DNA from: a bacterium | GTDB taxonomy: Bacteria > Joyebacterota > Joyebacteria > Joyebacterales > Joyebacteraceae | NCBI GenBank assembly: GCA_029990205.1 | Contig: JAPEKQ010000013.1 | Location: forward strand, 1-43,411 | Length of the DNA: 43,411 nucleotides | Direction of reading: 5' to 3' | Shown: positions 22,693 through 31,326 of the stretch, piece after piece | Numbering within the stretch: the stretch's first letter is position 1 | How the letters are laid out: each line of letters starts with the position of its first letter | Made by a program: the position numbers and the translations under genes | Notes under the pieces: model-generated | What the model was told of the DNA's origin: nothing | Seen by the model: only the letters and a program-made list of their open reading frames with translations | Databases searched by the model: none

Positions 22693-23853
22693 CTACTCCC
22701 GAGGCTCGCCACCGACCGCGTCGATCAGGAACGCGCCGATGTCCGTGTTGTCGATGATGCCGCCGATCGCGGCGCTGCCGGGACCGTACGAGAGAACGGG
22801 GACCATCGCGGCGGTGTGACTCTCGGAGCTCCAGTCAACGGGCCCAAGCCAGTCGTCCGGAACGGATCCCTGATCGACCGTGAGCCCGCCGGTCTCGTGG
22901 TCGGCCGTCATCACGACGAGCGTCCGTCCGTCACGCTCCGCGAAGTCGAGCGCGACACCGACGGCCTCGTCGAAGTCGGCCATCTCGTCGAGAAGCCACT
23001 GCTTGTCGTTCTCGTGTCCGGCCCAATCGATCTGGGACCCCTCGATCATCAGGAAGAAGCCATCACCGTCCCGTGAGAGGATCTCGATGGCGCGCTCGCT
23101 GAGTTCCGCGAGCGACACGGGGCGGTCGCCGGCCGTCCCCGGGTGCGCCTTCGCGTGCAGGAAGGCGGCCGCGTCGACCTCGCCCATCGCCCGGAACTCG
23201 TCGGCATCGCGCACGACCACCAGACGCTCTTCCATGTCGGAGAGAAGGTCCTGACCGTCGGTCCGCAGCCCGCCGGCCTCGGTCGGTGTGAAGTACCCGG
23301 CTCCTCCACCGAACAGAACGTCGACGCCGCTCACCGTGAGCTGCTCGGCGATCTCGTGGTTCTTGCCGCGGTCGTCGATGTGCGCGGCGAAGACGGCCGG
23401 CGTCGCGTGCGTGATCGAACACGTGACAACGAGACCCGTCGCCATCCCGTTCTCTTCGGCGTACTCGAGCGCCGTCTTGAGAACGGCGTCCTCGGGCGTC
23501 ACCGAGATGGCCCCGTTGACGGTCTTGAAGCCCGTCGCCAGCGCGGTCCCGCTCGCGGCCGAATCGGTCACGAAGGAGCCGTCGGGGAACGTCCCGCAGA
23601 TACCTCCGTACGGGAACCGCTCCATCTCAAGCTCACCGAAGGCAACCTTGGCTGCTGTCACATGCGCCACGCCCATCCCGTCCCCGATGAGGAAGATCAC
23701 GTTCTTCGGCCGCTCGCCGCCGACGCATCCGGTCGCAACAAGCACGGCCGCCAGCAGGAGCACCGCGAGTCCGACCCGCGTCAGCGCTCGGCGCCCGGCA
23801 ATCGGGCTGGGTGAGGCAACCGCGTGGGGCTGATCGATTCGCTTCGTTCTCAT
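22693..23853 (-). CDS. Alkaline phosphatase lipoprotein (PhoA family)
   Basis: 386 residues. Basic N-terminus, hydrophobic core and lipobox ending at Cys43 (LVATGC) predict an exported lipoprotein. The active site is complete: Asp58 in GDGMG, nucleophile Ser98 in VTDSAASGTALATG, SITHATPA, EGSQIDWAGHEND, TADHETGG and SESHTAAMVPV, which carry the two zinc and one magnesium ligands. It hydrolyses phosphomonoesters outside the inner membrane. I chose the ATG at 23851-23853 because AGGAG lies seven bases upstream; two ATGs a few codons earlier would overlap that site. No Pho-box is recognised. It heads the colinear group with the RDH-like gene. Confidence 0.92.
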   Translation of the reverse strand: MRTKRIDQPHAVASPSPIAGRRALTRVGLAVLLLAAVLVATGCVGGERPKNVIFLIGDGMGVAHVTAAKVAFGELEMERFPYGGICGTFPDGSFVTDSAASGTALATGFKTVNGAISVTPEDAVLKTALEYAEENGMATGLVVTCSITHATPAVFAAHIDDRGKNHEIAEQLTVSGVDVLFGGGAGYFTPTEAGGLRTDGQDLLSDMEERLVVVRDADEFRAMGEVDAAAFLHAKAHPGTAGDRPVSLAELSERAIEILSRDGDGFFLMIEGSQIDWAGHENDKQWLLDEMADFDEAVGVALDFAERDGRTLVVMTADHETGGLTVDQGSVPDDWLGPVDWSSESHTAAMVPVLSYGPGSAAIGGIIDNTDIGAFLIDAVGGEPRE

Positions 23854-23937
23854 CGTGACACTCCTCATCATCGTGGTCTCAAGGCTGTGATGGGTTCGGT
23901 GCGTCTCCCCGGACCGCACGATCCAAGCATCACACCG

Positions 23938-23966
23938 AGGGTAAGCCCGTGGCGGACAGACGGCAA
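23938..23966 (-). promoter_or_regulatory. Candidate promoter of the alkaline phosphatase operon
   Basis: Minus-strand TTGCCG (23961-23966) and TACCCT (23938-23943) are 17 bases apart, in the 253-base gap before the phosphatase gene. The match to the sigma-70 consensus is moderate (4 and 3 of 6). The rest of that gap shows no other gene or terminator. Confidence 0.3.
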
Positions 23967-24106
23967 GCATCGAGTTCCGCCCGGACACGCGTGCACCCGG
24001 CGGAATCCGGCTCCCGCCGACTCTCTTCTTCTGATGAGGGGAAGTGGCGGACGGTTCCCGGGACCCCGGAGGCGCTTGGGACGGTCGTTTCCGGGGACCG
24101 GTGGGA

Positions 24107-24604
24107 CTACGGGGCGCTGAGATCCAGTTCGAAGAACGCGGCGCCGGCAATGGGGTTCGGCCGGTACGGCGGGATCTGCACGAAGCCGAGTGATGTGTAG
24201 AGGGCGATTGCGACCGTCATCGTATCGATCGTGTCGAGCCGCATCCGCGCGTACCCGCGCTGCCGCGCCTCGTCGATGATGGCCACGCCCAGCATCCTTC
24301 CGATCCCGGCTCCGCGGTGCCCCGGACGGACGTACATCCGCTTGAGCTCGCAGCACCCCTCGCCCAGCGAGCGGAGGCCGATACAGCCGACCGGCTCGTC
24401 GTCGATCTCGGCCAGAAGAAGAGCGCCCCCGGGCGGCGCGTACGCGCCCGGGAGCGTGGCAAGCTCATCGTCGAAATCCTGGAAGTCCAGCTCGAAGTCG
24501 AGCGTCCCGGCGTACTCCTCGAACAGCTCGCGTACGACCCGCAGGTCGGACGCGCCGGCCGCTCTGATCGTGACGCCGCCGGCGCCCGCACGGTCTGACG
24601 ACAT
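24107..24604 (-). CDS. GNAT-family N-acetyltransferase
   Basis: 165 residues. Core motif A is present as KRMYVRPGHRGAGIGRMLG (acetyl-CoA pyrophosphate loop R/QxxGxG/A), with LAEIDDEPVGCIGLRSL before it and ALYTSLGFVQIPPYRPNP after it. The PYRPNP ending resembles the ElaA/YpeA-like branch that often acetylates small amines or protein N-termini; the substrate is unknown. The start at 24602-24604 has GGGAGAGG upstream. An ATG five codons earlier abuts the stop of the M48 peptidase gene but lacks a site. It is probably the last gene of an operon with that peptidase. Confidence 0.9.
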   Translation of the reverse strand: MSSDRAGAGGVTIRAAGASDLRVVRELFEEYAGTLDFELDFQDFDDELATLPGAYAPPGGALLLAEIDDEPVGCIGLRSLGEGCCELKRMYVRPGHRGAGIGRMLGVAIIDEARQRGYARMRLDTIDTMTVAIALYTSLGFVQIPPYRPNPIAGAAFFELDLSAP

Positions 24605-24619
24605 CACGCCTCTCCCCAT

Positions 24620-25429
24620 CTACTGCATGGACGCTTCGTAGTACCCGAGTGCCTCCGGCATGTGCCTGTTGATCTCGTCGATCCGCGTCTCCGGCTCCGG
24701 ATGCGTGGACAGGAACTCCGGCGGCCGCGCGCCGCCGAGCTCGCCCATCCGTGTCCAGAACGGAACGGCGGCCCTCGGGTCGTAGCCGGCCTGGGCCATG
24801 AGGATGAGCCCGATGCGGTCGGCCTCCTTCTCGTGCGTTCTGCTGTACGGGAGGATGACGCCGAGCTGCGCGCCCATTCCGTACGCCAGCATCATCCAGC
24901 CCTGCGTCTCACGCGGCTTCTCCTGAATGGCCCGCGCGAGCGCCATCCCGCCGAGTTCCGCGAGGAGGATCTGACTCATCCGCTCGGAGGAGTGTCGGGC
25001 CAGCGCGTGCGCAACCTCGTGGCCGATGACGACCGCCAGCTGGTTCTCGTTCTCGGCCACGGGGATGATACCCGTGTAGACGACGATCTTCCCCCCGGGC
25101 ATGCAGAACGCGTTGACGGTCTCATCGTCATCGACGACCGTGAACCGCCAGTCGTAGTACTGGAGGTCGGATGTCATGTCCAGGTCGGTCAGGAATCTCT
25201 CCGCGGAGGCTGCCACACGCTCGCCGATACGCCCGACCAGCGCGTTCGCGGCCGGGTCATCCGACACGGTGACTGTCCCGAGAAACTCATCGTAGTTCTG
25301 AGCCGCGGCCGTGACCATGTCCATCTCGGGAACGAGCGCGAGCTGTGTCCGTCCCGTCATCGGAACAGTGGCGCAGCCGACCGAGAGCAGGGCAACGAAT
25401 GCAAGAGCGACGAACGCGCGAATCCTCAT
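24620..25429 (-). CDS. M48-family metallopeptidase lipoprotein
   Basis: 269 residues. Lipobox LLSVGC with lipidated Cys19 predicts a periplasmic lipoprotein. Zinc protease motif HEVAHALARHSSER at 137-150 (HExxH) and the third ligand in RTHEKEADRIGL are intact; STHPEPETRIDEINRHMP near the end is the usual M48C signature. Relatives include LoiP, YcaL and BepA of E. coli, which remove misassembled outer-membrane proteins. GGAGGAAG precedes the ATG. The start overlaps the upstream membrane protein gene by four bases (ATGA), so the two are coupled. Confidence 0.93.
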   Translation of the reverse strand: MRIRAFVALAFVALLSVGCATVPMTGRTQLALVPEMDMVTAAAQNYDEFLGTVTVSDDPAANALVGRIGERVAASAERFLTDLDMTSDLQYYDWRFTVVDDDETVNAFCMPGGKIVVYTGIIPVAENENQLAVVIGHEVAHALARHSSERMSQILLAELGGMALARAIQEKPRETQGWMMLAYGMGAQLGVILPYSRTHEKEADRIGLILMAQAGYDPRAAVPFWTRMGELGGARPPEFLSTHPEPETRIDEINRHMPEALGYYEASMQ

Positions 25430-25845
25430 GGACTTCCTCCCTGTCCGTGACCCCGGGGGCCCACTTGCGCCGCCTCCCGCCCTCTCGCGATGACATACGC
25501 AATGAGCGCGAAGAGGAAGAAGATGAGGAGCATCCAAGCGACGCTCTGGAGCGTTTCGATGACGGTCCGGTAGATCTCGAGCGTCCAGCGCTCACCGGTG
25601 AGAACAACCGCATCGGCGTCGACGGTCCTCGGAGTGATGTACTTCTCGAGTTCCCAGATGCGCACGCCGCCGGAGACTCCGACGACGAAGATGGCGAACT
25701 TGAGGTAACGCGTCCAGGCCGACGCGATCTCATCGGCGACGATGCGGCTGAGGATGGTGTTGACGGAGTGATTGAAGATCCTGATGACGATGAAGGAGCA
25801 GCCGACGGCCACCCCGAACGTCACGAGAAGCAGCGATATGAACAT
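25426..25845 (-). CDS. Integral membrane protein of unknown function
   Basis: 139 residues with hydrophobic segments at about 1-25 (MFISLLLVTFGVAVGC), a weaker one at about 48-62 (LKFAIFVVGVSGGV), and a strong one at about 103-122 (VAWMLLIFFLFALIAYVI). A hydrophilic stretch of about 40 residues between the last two (VDADAVVLTGERWTLEIYR) probably lies on one side of the membrane. AAGGGGG precedes the ATG. It overlaps the M48 peptidase start by four bases; I infer a shared role in the envelope but do not recognise the family. Confidence 0.75.
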   Translation of the reverse strand: MFISLLLVTFGVAVGCSFIVIRIFNHSVNTILSRIVADEIASAWTRYLKFAIFVVGVSGGVRIWELEKYITPRTVDADAVVLTGERWTLEIYRTVIETLQSVAWMLLIFFLFALIAYVIARGREAAQVGPRGHGQGGSP

Positions 25846-25978
25846 CGCGGGCCCCCTTCCGGATTGCCCCGGTCGTCCGGACCGAGCAAGAACACGCTTC
25901 GGAAGAGGTGTACCGCAGATGAGGCGTTCTGCCAAGCCCGAACCGACATCCAGGCTGACACGAACCGACGCCCGGCGG

Positions 25979-26332
25979 CTATTCGGCCATCTCCCGGAAG
26001 AGGATCCAGCTGCCGGTCCGTTCCTTCCGGCCCTTGGGAGCCCGGTCGTAGTACAGCTCGAAGAGACGCCCGTCAGCGGTGCGAACGAGGTAGTAGTCGC
26101 GGCCGACGCCCCACGAGCCGCGGCTCGCCGCGGCCGCCGCGTGCGAAGGCCGCATGTTGTGCTCCATCTTCCCGCGACGTTCGTAGTCGTGCCACTCCCG
26201 CATCAGCTCCGCGATGCGATACTCCTCCCCTCGCCACACGAAGCCGTCCGGACACCCGAGACGCTTCTCCGGCCCGCGCCGTTCATCGTGGATAGCCTGG
26301 ACCTGTTCGCTGATGAATCGGAGCGGCTTCAC
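25979..26332 (-). CDS. DUF6504 family protein
   Basis: 117 residues. The core is FVWRGEEYRIAELMREWHDYER, then DYYLVRTADGRLFELYYDRAP and GSWILFREMAE, matching the DUF6504 domain, which I recall as also found at the C-terminus of ImuB-type Y-family polymerase relatives. A small beta-barrel role in DNA lesion handling is a guess from that context. The GTG at 26330-26332 is preceded by GGAGGAGAGAC and gives a natural start; further upstream the frame is arginine-rich and overlaps the radical SAM gene. It follows that gene by 82 bases on the same strand. Confidence 0.75.
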   Translation of the reverse strand: MKPLRFISEQVQAIHDERRGPEKRLGCPDGFVWRGEEYRIAELMREWHDYERRGKMEHNMRPSHAAAAASRGSWGVGRDYYLVRTADGRLFELYYDRAPKGRKERTGSWILFREMAE

Positions 26333-26414
26333 GTCTCTCCTCCGCTTCGGAGCGTCTGCTTCCTGCTTCGAACGGCCGCGCCTCCCGCGACGACCATGGC
26401 GTGTCGGCGCTTCG

Positions 26415-27281
26415 CTAGAACAGCGACGACTGCTCGACCCGCATGGGCTCATACCGTGGGATGCTCGTTGCGATGCCCCGTTTCGCGCACGCGTCGGTGA
26501 AGGCCCGGTCGAGCTCCCGCGCGTTCAGAGCCGAGCAGTAGTACTGGTCGCCGAACCGACGCTCGTACCGCTCACGCAGACCCGGGAAGCTCCCGTCGAG
26601 CTTCTCGTAGTAGTACGCGCGCTGCCGGTCGCGAAGGCTCATTCCGAACCACGGGACGACGTACGACGCGCCCGCGTCGCTGGCCCGCTCCACGATGTCG
26701 ACGACGTTCTCGACTGAGTCCCCGATGAACGGGAGGATCGGCATCATGGTCACGCCCGTGAGGACGCCGGCGTCTGCAAGCTGTCGCATCGCGCGGAACC
26801 GCGACGACGGCGGGGGCGCTCCGGGCTCTGTCTTCGCCGCGGTCTCGTCGTCTGCGCTCGTGACAGTGAAGCTGACGGTCGCGTGCACGCGCGCGAGGCG
26901 TGTGAGCGCGTCCAGGTCGCGGAGGACGAGGTCGCTCTTCGTGAGGACGTGGACCGGGAATCGGAACTCACCGAGCACGGCAAGAGCGCGCCCCGTCAGC
27001 CCGACCTTCTCCTCGAGGGGCATGTAGGGATCGTGCATCGAACCGGTGCCGACGGTCCCCTTGACGCGTTTCGAGGCAAGCTCCCGCCGGAGCAGCTCGA
27101 TCGCGTTCGTCTTCACCTGGATGTCGGTGAAGTCGTCGATGCGATAGCACTCGCTCCGCGAGTCGCAGTAGATGCACTGGTGCTGACACCCGCGGTACAG
27201 GTTCATGTTGTACATCAGCCCGAACCACTGGTCCGGCTGAGGCACACGCGACAGCAGCGTCTTCGCGCGGATTTCTCGCAT
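26415..27281 (-). CDS. Radical SAM protein, spore photoproduct lyase-like
   Basis: 288 residues. The cluster motif C32-x3-C36-x2-C39 (GCQHQCIYCDSRSECYR) follows YNMNLYRGC, the arrangement of SplB-like/Rv2578c radical SAM proteins. FPVHVLTKSDLVLRDLDALTRLA and TMMPILPFIGD are also family features. Such enzymes use a 5'-deoxyadenosyl radical; SplB repairs the spore photoproduct, but members in non-sporulating bacteria have unknown substrates. AAGGACC lies before the ATG. The neighbouring DUF6504 gene supports a DNA-repair setting by inference only. Confidence 0.9.
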   Translation of the reverse strand: MREIRAKTLLSRVPQPDQWFGLMYNMNLYRGCQHQCIYCDSRSECYRIDDFTDIQVKTNAIELLRRELASKRVKGTVGTGSMHDPYMPLEEKVGLTGRALAVLGEFRFPVHVLTKSDLVLRDLDALTRLARVHATVSFTVTSADDETAAKTEPGAPPPSSRFRAMRQLADAGVLTGVTMMPILPFIGDSVENVVDIVERASDAGASYVVPWFGMSLRDRQRAYYYEKLDGSFPGLRERYERRFGDQYYCSALNARELDRAFTDACAKRGIATSIPRYEPMRVEQSSLF

Positions 27282-27449
27282 GATGGTCCTTCATGATCGG
27301 CTGGTTGTGAGGTGACTCACGATGTCGGCCGGGCAGCCGTTGGAGCTGGCCACCCGCCCTCGGTCGCTCTCTACACACCATGAGACACGCAGACAGCCCC
27401 GTTCGTCTAGTCGCTGCGCCCGCGGGACGCGAAGAGCGCTGTCTCGACA

Positions 27450-29390
27450 TTACCGCCCGACCGAGTAGGACACCACGCGGCCATCGTTGAAGGTCGGGAT
27501 GACGACGGCGTGGTCGCGCTCGACGTACTCGAAGTCCGCGAGCTGGACGCCGGGCCCCGTCGTATCGAGGATCTTCTCGTACGTACCGTCGTCCGCCACC
27601 CGGTAGAGTCTCCCCTCCCAGTGTGACACGAGCAGCTCGTCGCCCGCCAGCTTGATGCCGTCGAAGATCCCCTCGGGGAACTCGGCCACGGTCGAGATCT
27701 CGGCGGTCTCGACATCGACCGCCTTGAGGCGCCGGTCAGCCGTGCAGCCGACAAGCAGCCGGCCGCCGTCCATGCAGAGCGCGTTCGGACGACCGATCTC
27801 GCCGCCCTCGAGCCAGAGCTCGAACTCGCCGTTCTCGAACCGGTAGATCGCGCTGCCTTCCGTGTCCGACACGTAGACCGGACCTGAATCCGCTCCAGTG
27901 ACGTCGTTGAGGAAGAGCGACGTCGGAAGCTCGTGTCGTGCCGCGATCTCCGCCGTCTCGACATCGACCTCGACAAGCGCTCCGCGCTCCACGACGAACA
28001 GCCGGTCCCCTCTGAGAAGCATCCCGGTCGGCTGTCTGAGCCCGCCGACCCAGCGCGCGTCGAGGAGCGCGCCGTCCGCCGAGAGCGTCGAGATGGCCTG
28101 CCCGCCCAGGGCGTCCGAGCCCCGGAAGACGTCGTAGTTGGTGACATAGAAGACGTCGCGAGCCGCGTCGAAGACAACGGACTCGGGTGTGAGCAACACG
28201 TCATCGAGACTCCACCGCTCGGCCACTCCGTCGGCCTCGAACACAGCCTCCCGGTCGCGACAGAGGAACCCCCAGCCGCCGAACGACTCGGCGAGCAGGA
28301 GCACGAGTTCGTTCTCCCCCGCGCGGAGCGGAAGATAGATGACGTCACTCAGCCCAAGAATGCCGAGGAACGACGGGTCACGGCTCGTGTACGCGCTGTT
28401 CGCTAGGAACTCATGCTTCCCGTTGATGTAGACGCTCACGAGGTCGCTGTATCCGAGAGCGAGAGCCATCGTCCGTTCCTCATCGGCGACGACCGTCGTC
28501 CTGGCGATGATGCAGTCGGGTCCTCCCGGAGTCCGCGGAACAAGTCGGGCCACGTCGACCAGCCCGTTCGGCAGCGCCGTCACGCTCTGCCACTCGAGTT
28601 CTCCCAGGTCCTGTTCGTCGTATGGCGTCTCGAGGTCGATCGCGGCCATCTTGAAGCCCTGCGAGATCTCCCAGTCCATGAGCAGCCCGGCGCTCGAGTC
28701 CAGCAGCGGAGCCGACTCGAACACAAGGTCGTCGCCCGCCCGGTAGCTGAAGTTCGAGAAGTAGGCCGTCCCGTCGGCCGGCCCCCTGACGCCGATGAAC
28801 CCGGGACCCGGCTCGTGCTGGAGTTCGTCGACGACCAGCGCCGGATCCGGGTCATCGCCCACGAACACGCGCGCCTGAGATCCCGCGAACTCAAGTCGGA
28901 TGGTGATCCACTCGTCGGGCGTCACGTCGTAGAGCGCGGTGAAACCGTCACCCGAGTAGAGCTGCCAGCTCGAGACGTTCTTGAACACGGGCGTGTACTG
29001 GAGCGCATCGGGATAGAGCGGCGACCGGTGCGGACGGATGTAGAAGCTCTCGTAGTCCCCGCCGGCGCCCATCCGGAAGACGAGCCCCGGGTACGAGCGC
29101 CTCCGAGCCGCCATCGCGATGTCCACCTCGATGACGGCATCGGCGAGCTCGACGTCACTGATGTACGCGAATCCGGCGAAGGCCTCACGGTCGAGATGCT
29201 CGGTCGCACCGCCACCTGCGACCGTCCACCGTTCGGACGTGAACGGTACGGTCTCCATCCCGGCGGACTCCTGTGCGAAACACGCGCCGGGCGCGAGCAT
29301 CGAGACAAGGACCATCAACAGTGCGGCGCGGGCAACATCGACGCATGTGACGTCGGCGCGCATACAGAGGAGGCGTGCGCACGAGCGCAT
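27450..29390 (-). CDS. Large secreted protein: LamG-like domain plus propeller
   Basis: 646 residues. A signal peptide ends at ACFA near residue 39. Residues about 50-200 look like a concanavalin/LamG-type jelly roll (AYISDVELADAVIEVDI, GLVFRMGAGGDYESFYIRP, GFIGVRG). Residues about 225-385 form another beta-sandwich with DLVSVYINGKHEFLANS and NELVLLLAESFGGWGF. Residues about 400-646 are an SMP-30/NHL-type beta-propeller with repeated YVTNYDVFRG, GGLRQPTGMLLRGDRLFVVE, YVSDTEGSAIYRF and GGRLLVGCTADRRLKAVDV. Such propellers are lactonases or binding scaffolds; no complete catalytic set was verified. GAAAGGAG precedes the ATG. It appears monocistronic. Confidence 0.78.
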   Translation of the reverse strand: MRSCARLLCMRADVTCVDVARAALLMVLVSMLAPGACFAQESAGMETVPFTSERWTVAGGGATEHLDREAFAGFAYISDVELADAVIEVDIAMAARRRSYPGLVFRMGAGGDYESFYIRPHRSPLYPDALQYTPVFKNVSSWQLYSGDGFTALYDVTPDEWITIRLEFAGSQARVFVGDDPDPALVVDELQHEPGPGFIGVRGPADGTAYFSNFSYRAGDDLVFESAPLLDSSAGLLMDWEISQGFKMAAIDLETPYDEQDLGELEWQSVTALPNGLVDVARLVPRTPGGPDCIIARTTVVADEERTMALALGYSDLVSVYINGKHEFLANSAYTSRDPSFLGILGLSDVIYLPLRAGENELVLLLAESFGGWGFLCRDREAVFEADGVAERWSLDDVLLTPESVVFDAARDVFYVTNYDVFRGSDALGGQAISTLSADGALLDARWVGGLRQPTGMLLRGDRLFVVERGALVEVDVETAEIAARHELPTSLFLNDVTGADSGPVYVSDTEGSAIYRFENGEFELWLEGGEIGRPNALCMDGGRLLVGCTADRRLKAVDVETAEISTVAEFPEGIFDGIKLAGDELLVSHWEGRLYRVADDGTYEKILDTTGPGVQLADFEYVERDHAVVIPTFNDGRVVSYSVGR

Positions 29391-29577
29391 GAAGGACTCC
29401 TTTCGGTCAGGGTGTTCCGGAGGAAGGTGATGCTTCCTGTCATGCAGTTGGACGGTATTCGGGCGCAACCGGTTGAAGGACTCGTACCCGGTTGTCTGGC
29501 CCGAAGACGGCGATGCGACCACGCCTGGGGCGCGCTCGCTCTCTGCGATCAGGAAATCAGTTCATGGTGTGCGGGGG

Positions 29578-30108
29578 TCAGGCGATCCGCACGACGTAGC
29601 GGTCCAGCCCCTCGATCTGCCCGAGCCGCTCGATCGGGAACCCGGACTTCTCGAGGAAAGCGAGGAAATGGCTGTTCCCCGGAAGGATGCGCCCCTCGAA
29701 GACTGAGATCCCCGACATCTTGGCGATGCGTGCCAGGTGCTTGAGAAGACCAGAACCGATGCCCCGTCCCTGATAGACGTCCTCGACCGCGAACGCGAGT
29801 TCCGCGCACGGCGGGTCGGCATCCGGAATTCGGCGATAGCGACCCACGCCGACGATCTTCTCGGCGTCACCGCTTCCGACCACGGCGACGAGCGCGACTC
29901 GCTCGTCGAAGTCCAACTGGGTGTAGAGCGTGAGTTCCTCAGACGAGAGCTCGGTCTTCGGCTCGTGGAAGCGGAAGTAGATCGTACGGCGGGTAAGGCG
30001 GTTGAACAGCCCGAGAATCCTCTCGCGATCATCGGCGCGTATGGCCCTGACCTGGATCGTCCCGACATCGGAAAGCTGGACGACGGCTGCGTAGTTTTTC
30101 GAGTCCAT
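29578..30108 (-). CDS. GNAT acetyltransferase of the protein-acetyltransferase (Pat) type
   Basis: 176 residues. VRAIRADDRERILGLFNRLT followed by YFRFHEPKTELS is the start seen in the GNAT domain of Pat/AcuA-type lysine acetyltransferases and of ADP-forming acyl-CoA synthetases. Motif A is VEDVYQGRGIGSGLLKHL, and FLEKSGFPIERLGQ closes the fold. Protein lysine acetylation is the likely activity by homology. Here the domain stands alone, without a cNMP or synthetase domain. AAGGAGCC precedes the ATG, and a TATCAT box lies at 30193-30198. Confidence 0.85.
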   Translation of the reverse strand: MDSKNYAAVVQLSDVGTIQVRAIRADDRERILGLFNRLTRRTIYFRFHEPKTELSSEELTLYTQLDFDERVALVAVVGSGDAEKIVGVGRYRRIPDADPPCAELAFAVEDVYQGRGIGSGLLKHLARIAKMSGISVFEGRILPGNSHFLAFLEKSGFPIERLGQIEGLDRYVVRIA

Positions 30109-30192
30109 ACTCGGTGGCTCCTTCGGTCAGGGAGAGGGTACTGCCGACGCCGCGCCGCTCAGACGGGGCGCATGGCGTCCATTCCATGAACC

Positions 30193-30198
30193 ATGATA
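30193..30198 (-). promoter_or_regulatory. TATCAT -10 box upstream of the Pat-type GNAT
   Basis: Minus-strand GGGGTATCATGG in an otherwise GC-rich gap, 85 bases before the GNAT start. No good -35 is seen. Confidence 0.3.
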
Positions 30199-30289
30199 CC
30201 CCATCAGAGCATAGAGCGCGAGCCGGAACCGCACCGACTCGCGCTCATTCACGCCTTCGCACCTCAGAGGTCCCCTGCCCTGCCATCCG

Positions 30290-30307
30290 AGCGCGGGGCC
30301 CCGCGCT
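30290..30307. repeat. Perfect 18-bp palindrome at a gene end
   Basis: AGCGCGGGG/CCCCGCGCT, a perfect self-complementary stretch that overlaps the stop codon (30306-30308) of the membrane protein gene at 30306-30743. As RNA it would form a GC hairpin with no T-tract. It may act in Rho-independent pausing, mRNA stability or as a protein-binding site. The arms resemble those at 37441-37474. Confidence 0.6.
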
Positions 30308-30743
30308 AGTCGAACAGCTCCACGGTGTCGTCCTGCATCAGCACCCAGAAGGTGTACGCGCCAAGCGCGGTCCCGAGCGGGATATCCATGAGCCCGAGCC
30401 CACCGACGATCATCGCCAGGATGCGCGCCCAACCGCGCCGGCGGAGGAGCCAGATGCCGGCGATCACCCCGGGCGCGGAGAGCACGATGAGCAGAACGGC
30501 AACGAATGTACCTATGATGGGCAGTATCACCGCGGCGTCCGGATCTCCCGAGACGCAGCCTATCATCGAAAGCAGGGAGAATATCCCTATCCCGACGAAG
30601 AGCCCGAGGGCGTGATACACGATATGGAACACACCGAGGAGCGTGATGTGCTTCTTCATTCTGTGCTCAGCCGGAACGCGTACACGCCCCGCCGACGCGG
30701 CGCCGTCCTGTCCGGAAGCGGACGGGTTCGTATGTTCGGTCAT
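30306..30743 (-). CDS. Integral membrane protein
   Basis: 145 residues. A hydrophilic N-terminal tail of about 33 residues (MTEHTNPSASGQDG) precedes three or four TM segments: HITLLGVFHIVYHALGLFVG, IGTFVAVLLIVLSAPGVIAG and ILAMIVGGLGLMDIPLGTAL, with a positively charged RRRGWAR loop facing the cytoplasm. The family is not recognised; similar small proteins are common in FCB and delta-like genomes. I chose the second Met because GGAGGGAAGC precedes it. Confidence 0.75.
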   Translation of the reverse strand: MTEHTNPSASGQDGAASAGRVRVPAEHRMKKHITLLGVFHIVYHALGLFVGIGIFSLLSMIGCVSGDPDAAVILPIIGTFVAVLLIVLSAPGVIAGIWLLRRRGWARILAMIVGGLGLMDIPLGTALGAYTFWVLMQDDTVELFD

Positions 30744-30800
30744 GCTTCCCTCCATCGCAGACCGGCGTCCGGGCGCGCCGCGAGCGCACGGACGAACCGG

Positions 30801-31243
30801 CTAGGAAATCGTGTCGAGGAACGCCTCGAGCAGCATGTAGTAGGTCAGCAGGAAGTCCTCGACGCGGGCTCTCGTGACACCGCCCGCCAGATCGAGATCG
30901 CTCTCGAGCACGGGGTCGCCGTCGTCATCGATGGACGCCGTCGAGTAGCGCTTCGTGCGATTCCACTCGTTCATCATCCTGAGATTGGCGTCGGTGCCGG
31001 AGACCGCGAAGTTCATCTGGAGGCTGTTGTTCTCGTACGACCCGATGAGGATCAGCACGTGCCGAGCATCTGGACGATGATGTCGTCGTCCTCGTCGATC
31101 TCGACGCCCGTGAAACCCAGGTCCTGCAGAATGCTGCGCACCTGCAGCGCGTTGATGGTCTCGTAGATCTCGACCTCTTCCGCCTGGGCGGTCGTACATC
31201 CCAGCACCATCAGTGCCGTCACGACCAGAAGCAGCGTTCTCAT
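30801..31243 (-). pseudogene. YbjN-domain secreted protein, frameshifted
   Basis: The first frame (31052-31243) encodes a signal peptide (MRTLLLVVTALMVLG) and the start of a YbjN domain (YETINALQVRSILQDLG, then IIVQMLG), then stops at TGA. A -1 shifted frame continues from about 31075 to 30801 with SYENNSLQMNFAVSG, MNEWNRTKRYSTASIDDDGD and DLAGGVTRARVEDFL, the typical second half of YbjN. The two join near 31055-31075 with no homopolymer or slippery run. The gene therefore carries a one-base indel, or the sequence does. AAGGGGGGGAG lies before the ATG. YbjN-domain proteins are small and poorly understood; this one would be exported. Confidence 0.72.
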
Positions 31244-31326
31244 CTCCCCCCCTTGTCTGAGAACTCCAGCCAGCTCTTGTCCGCCGGCCCCCGACCGCCG
31301 CGGACTCCGATTACCGCACGCACAAG

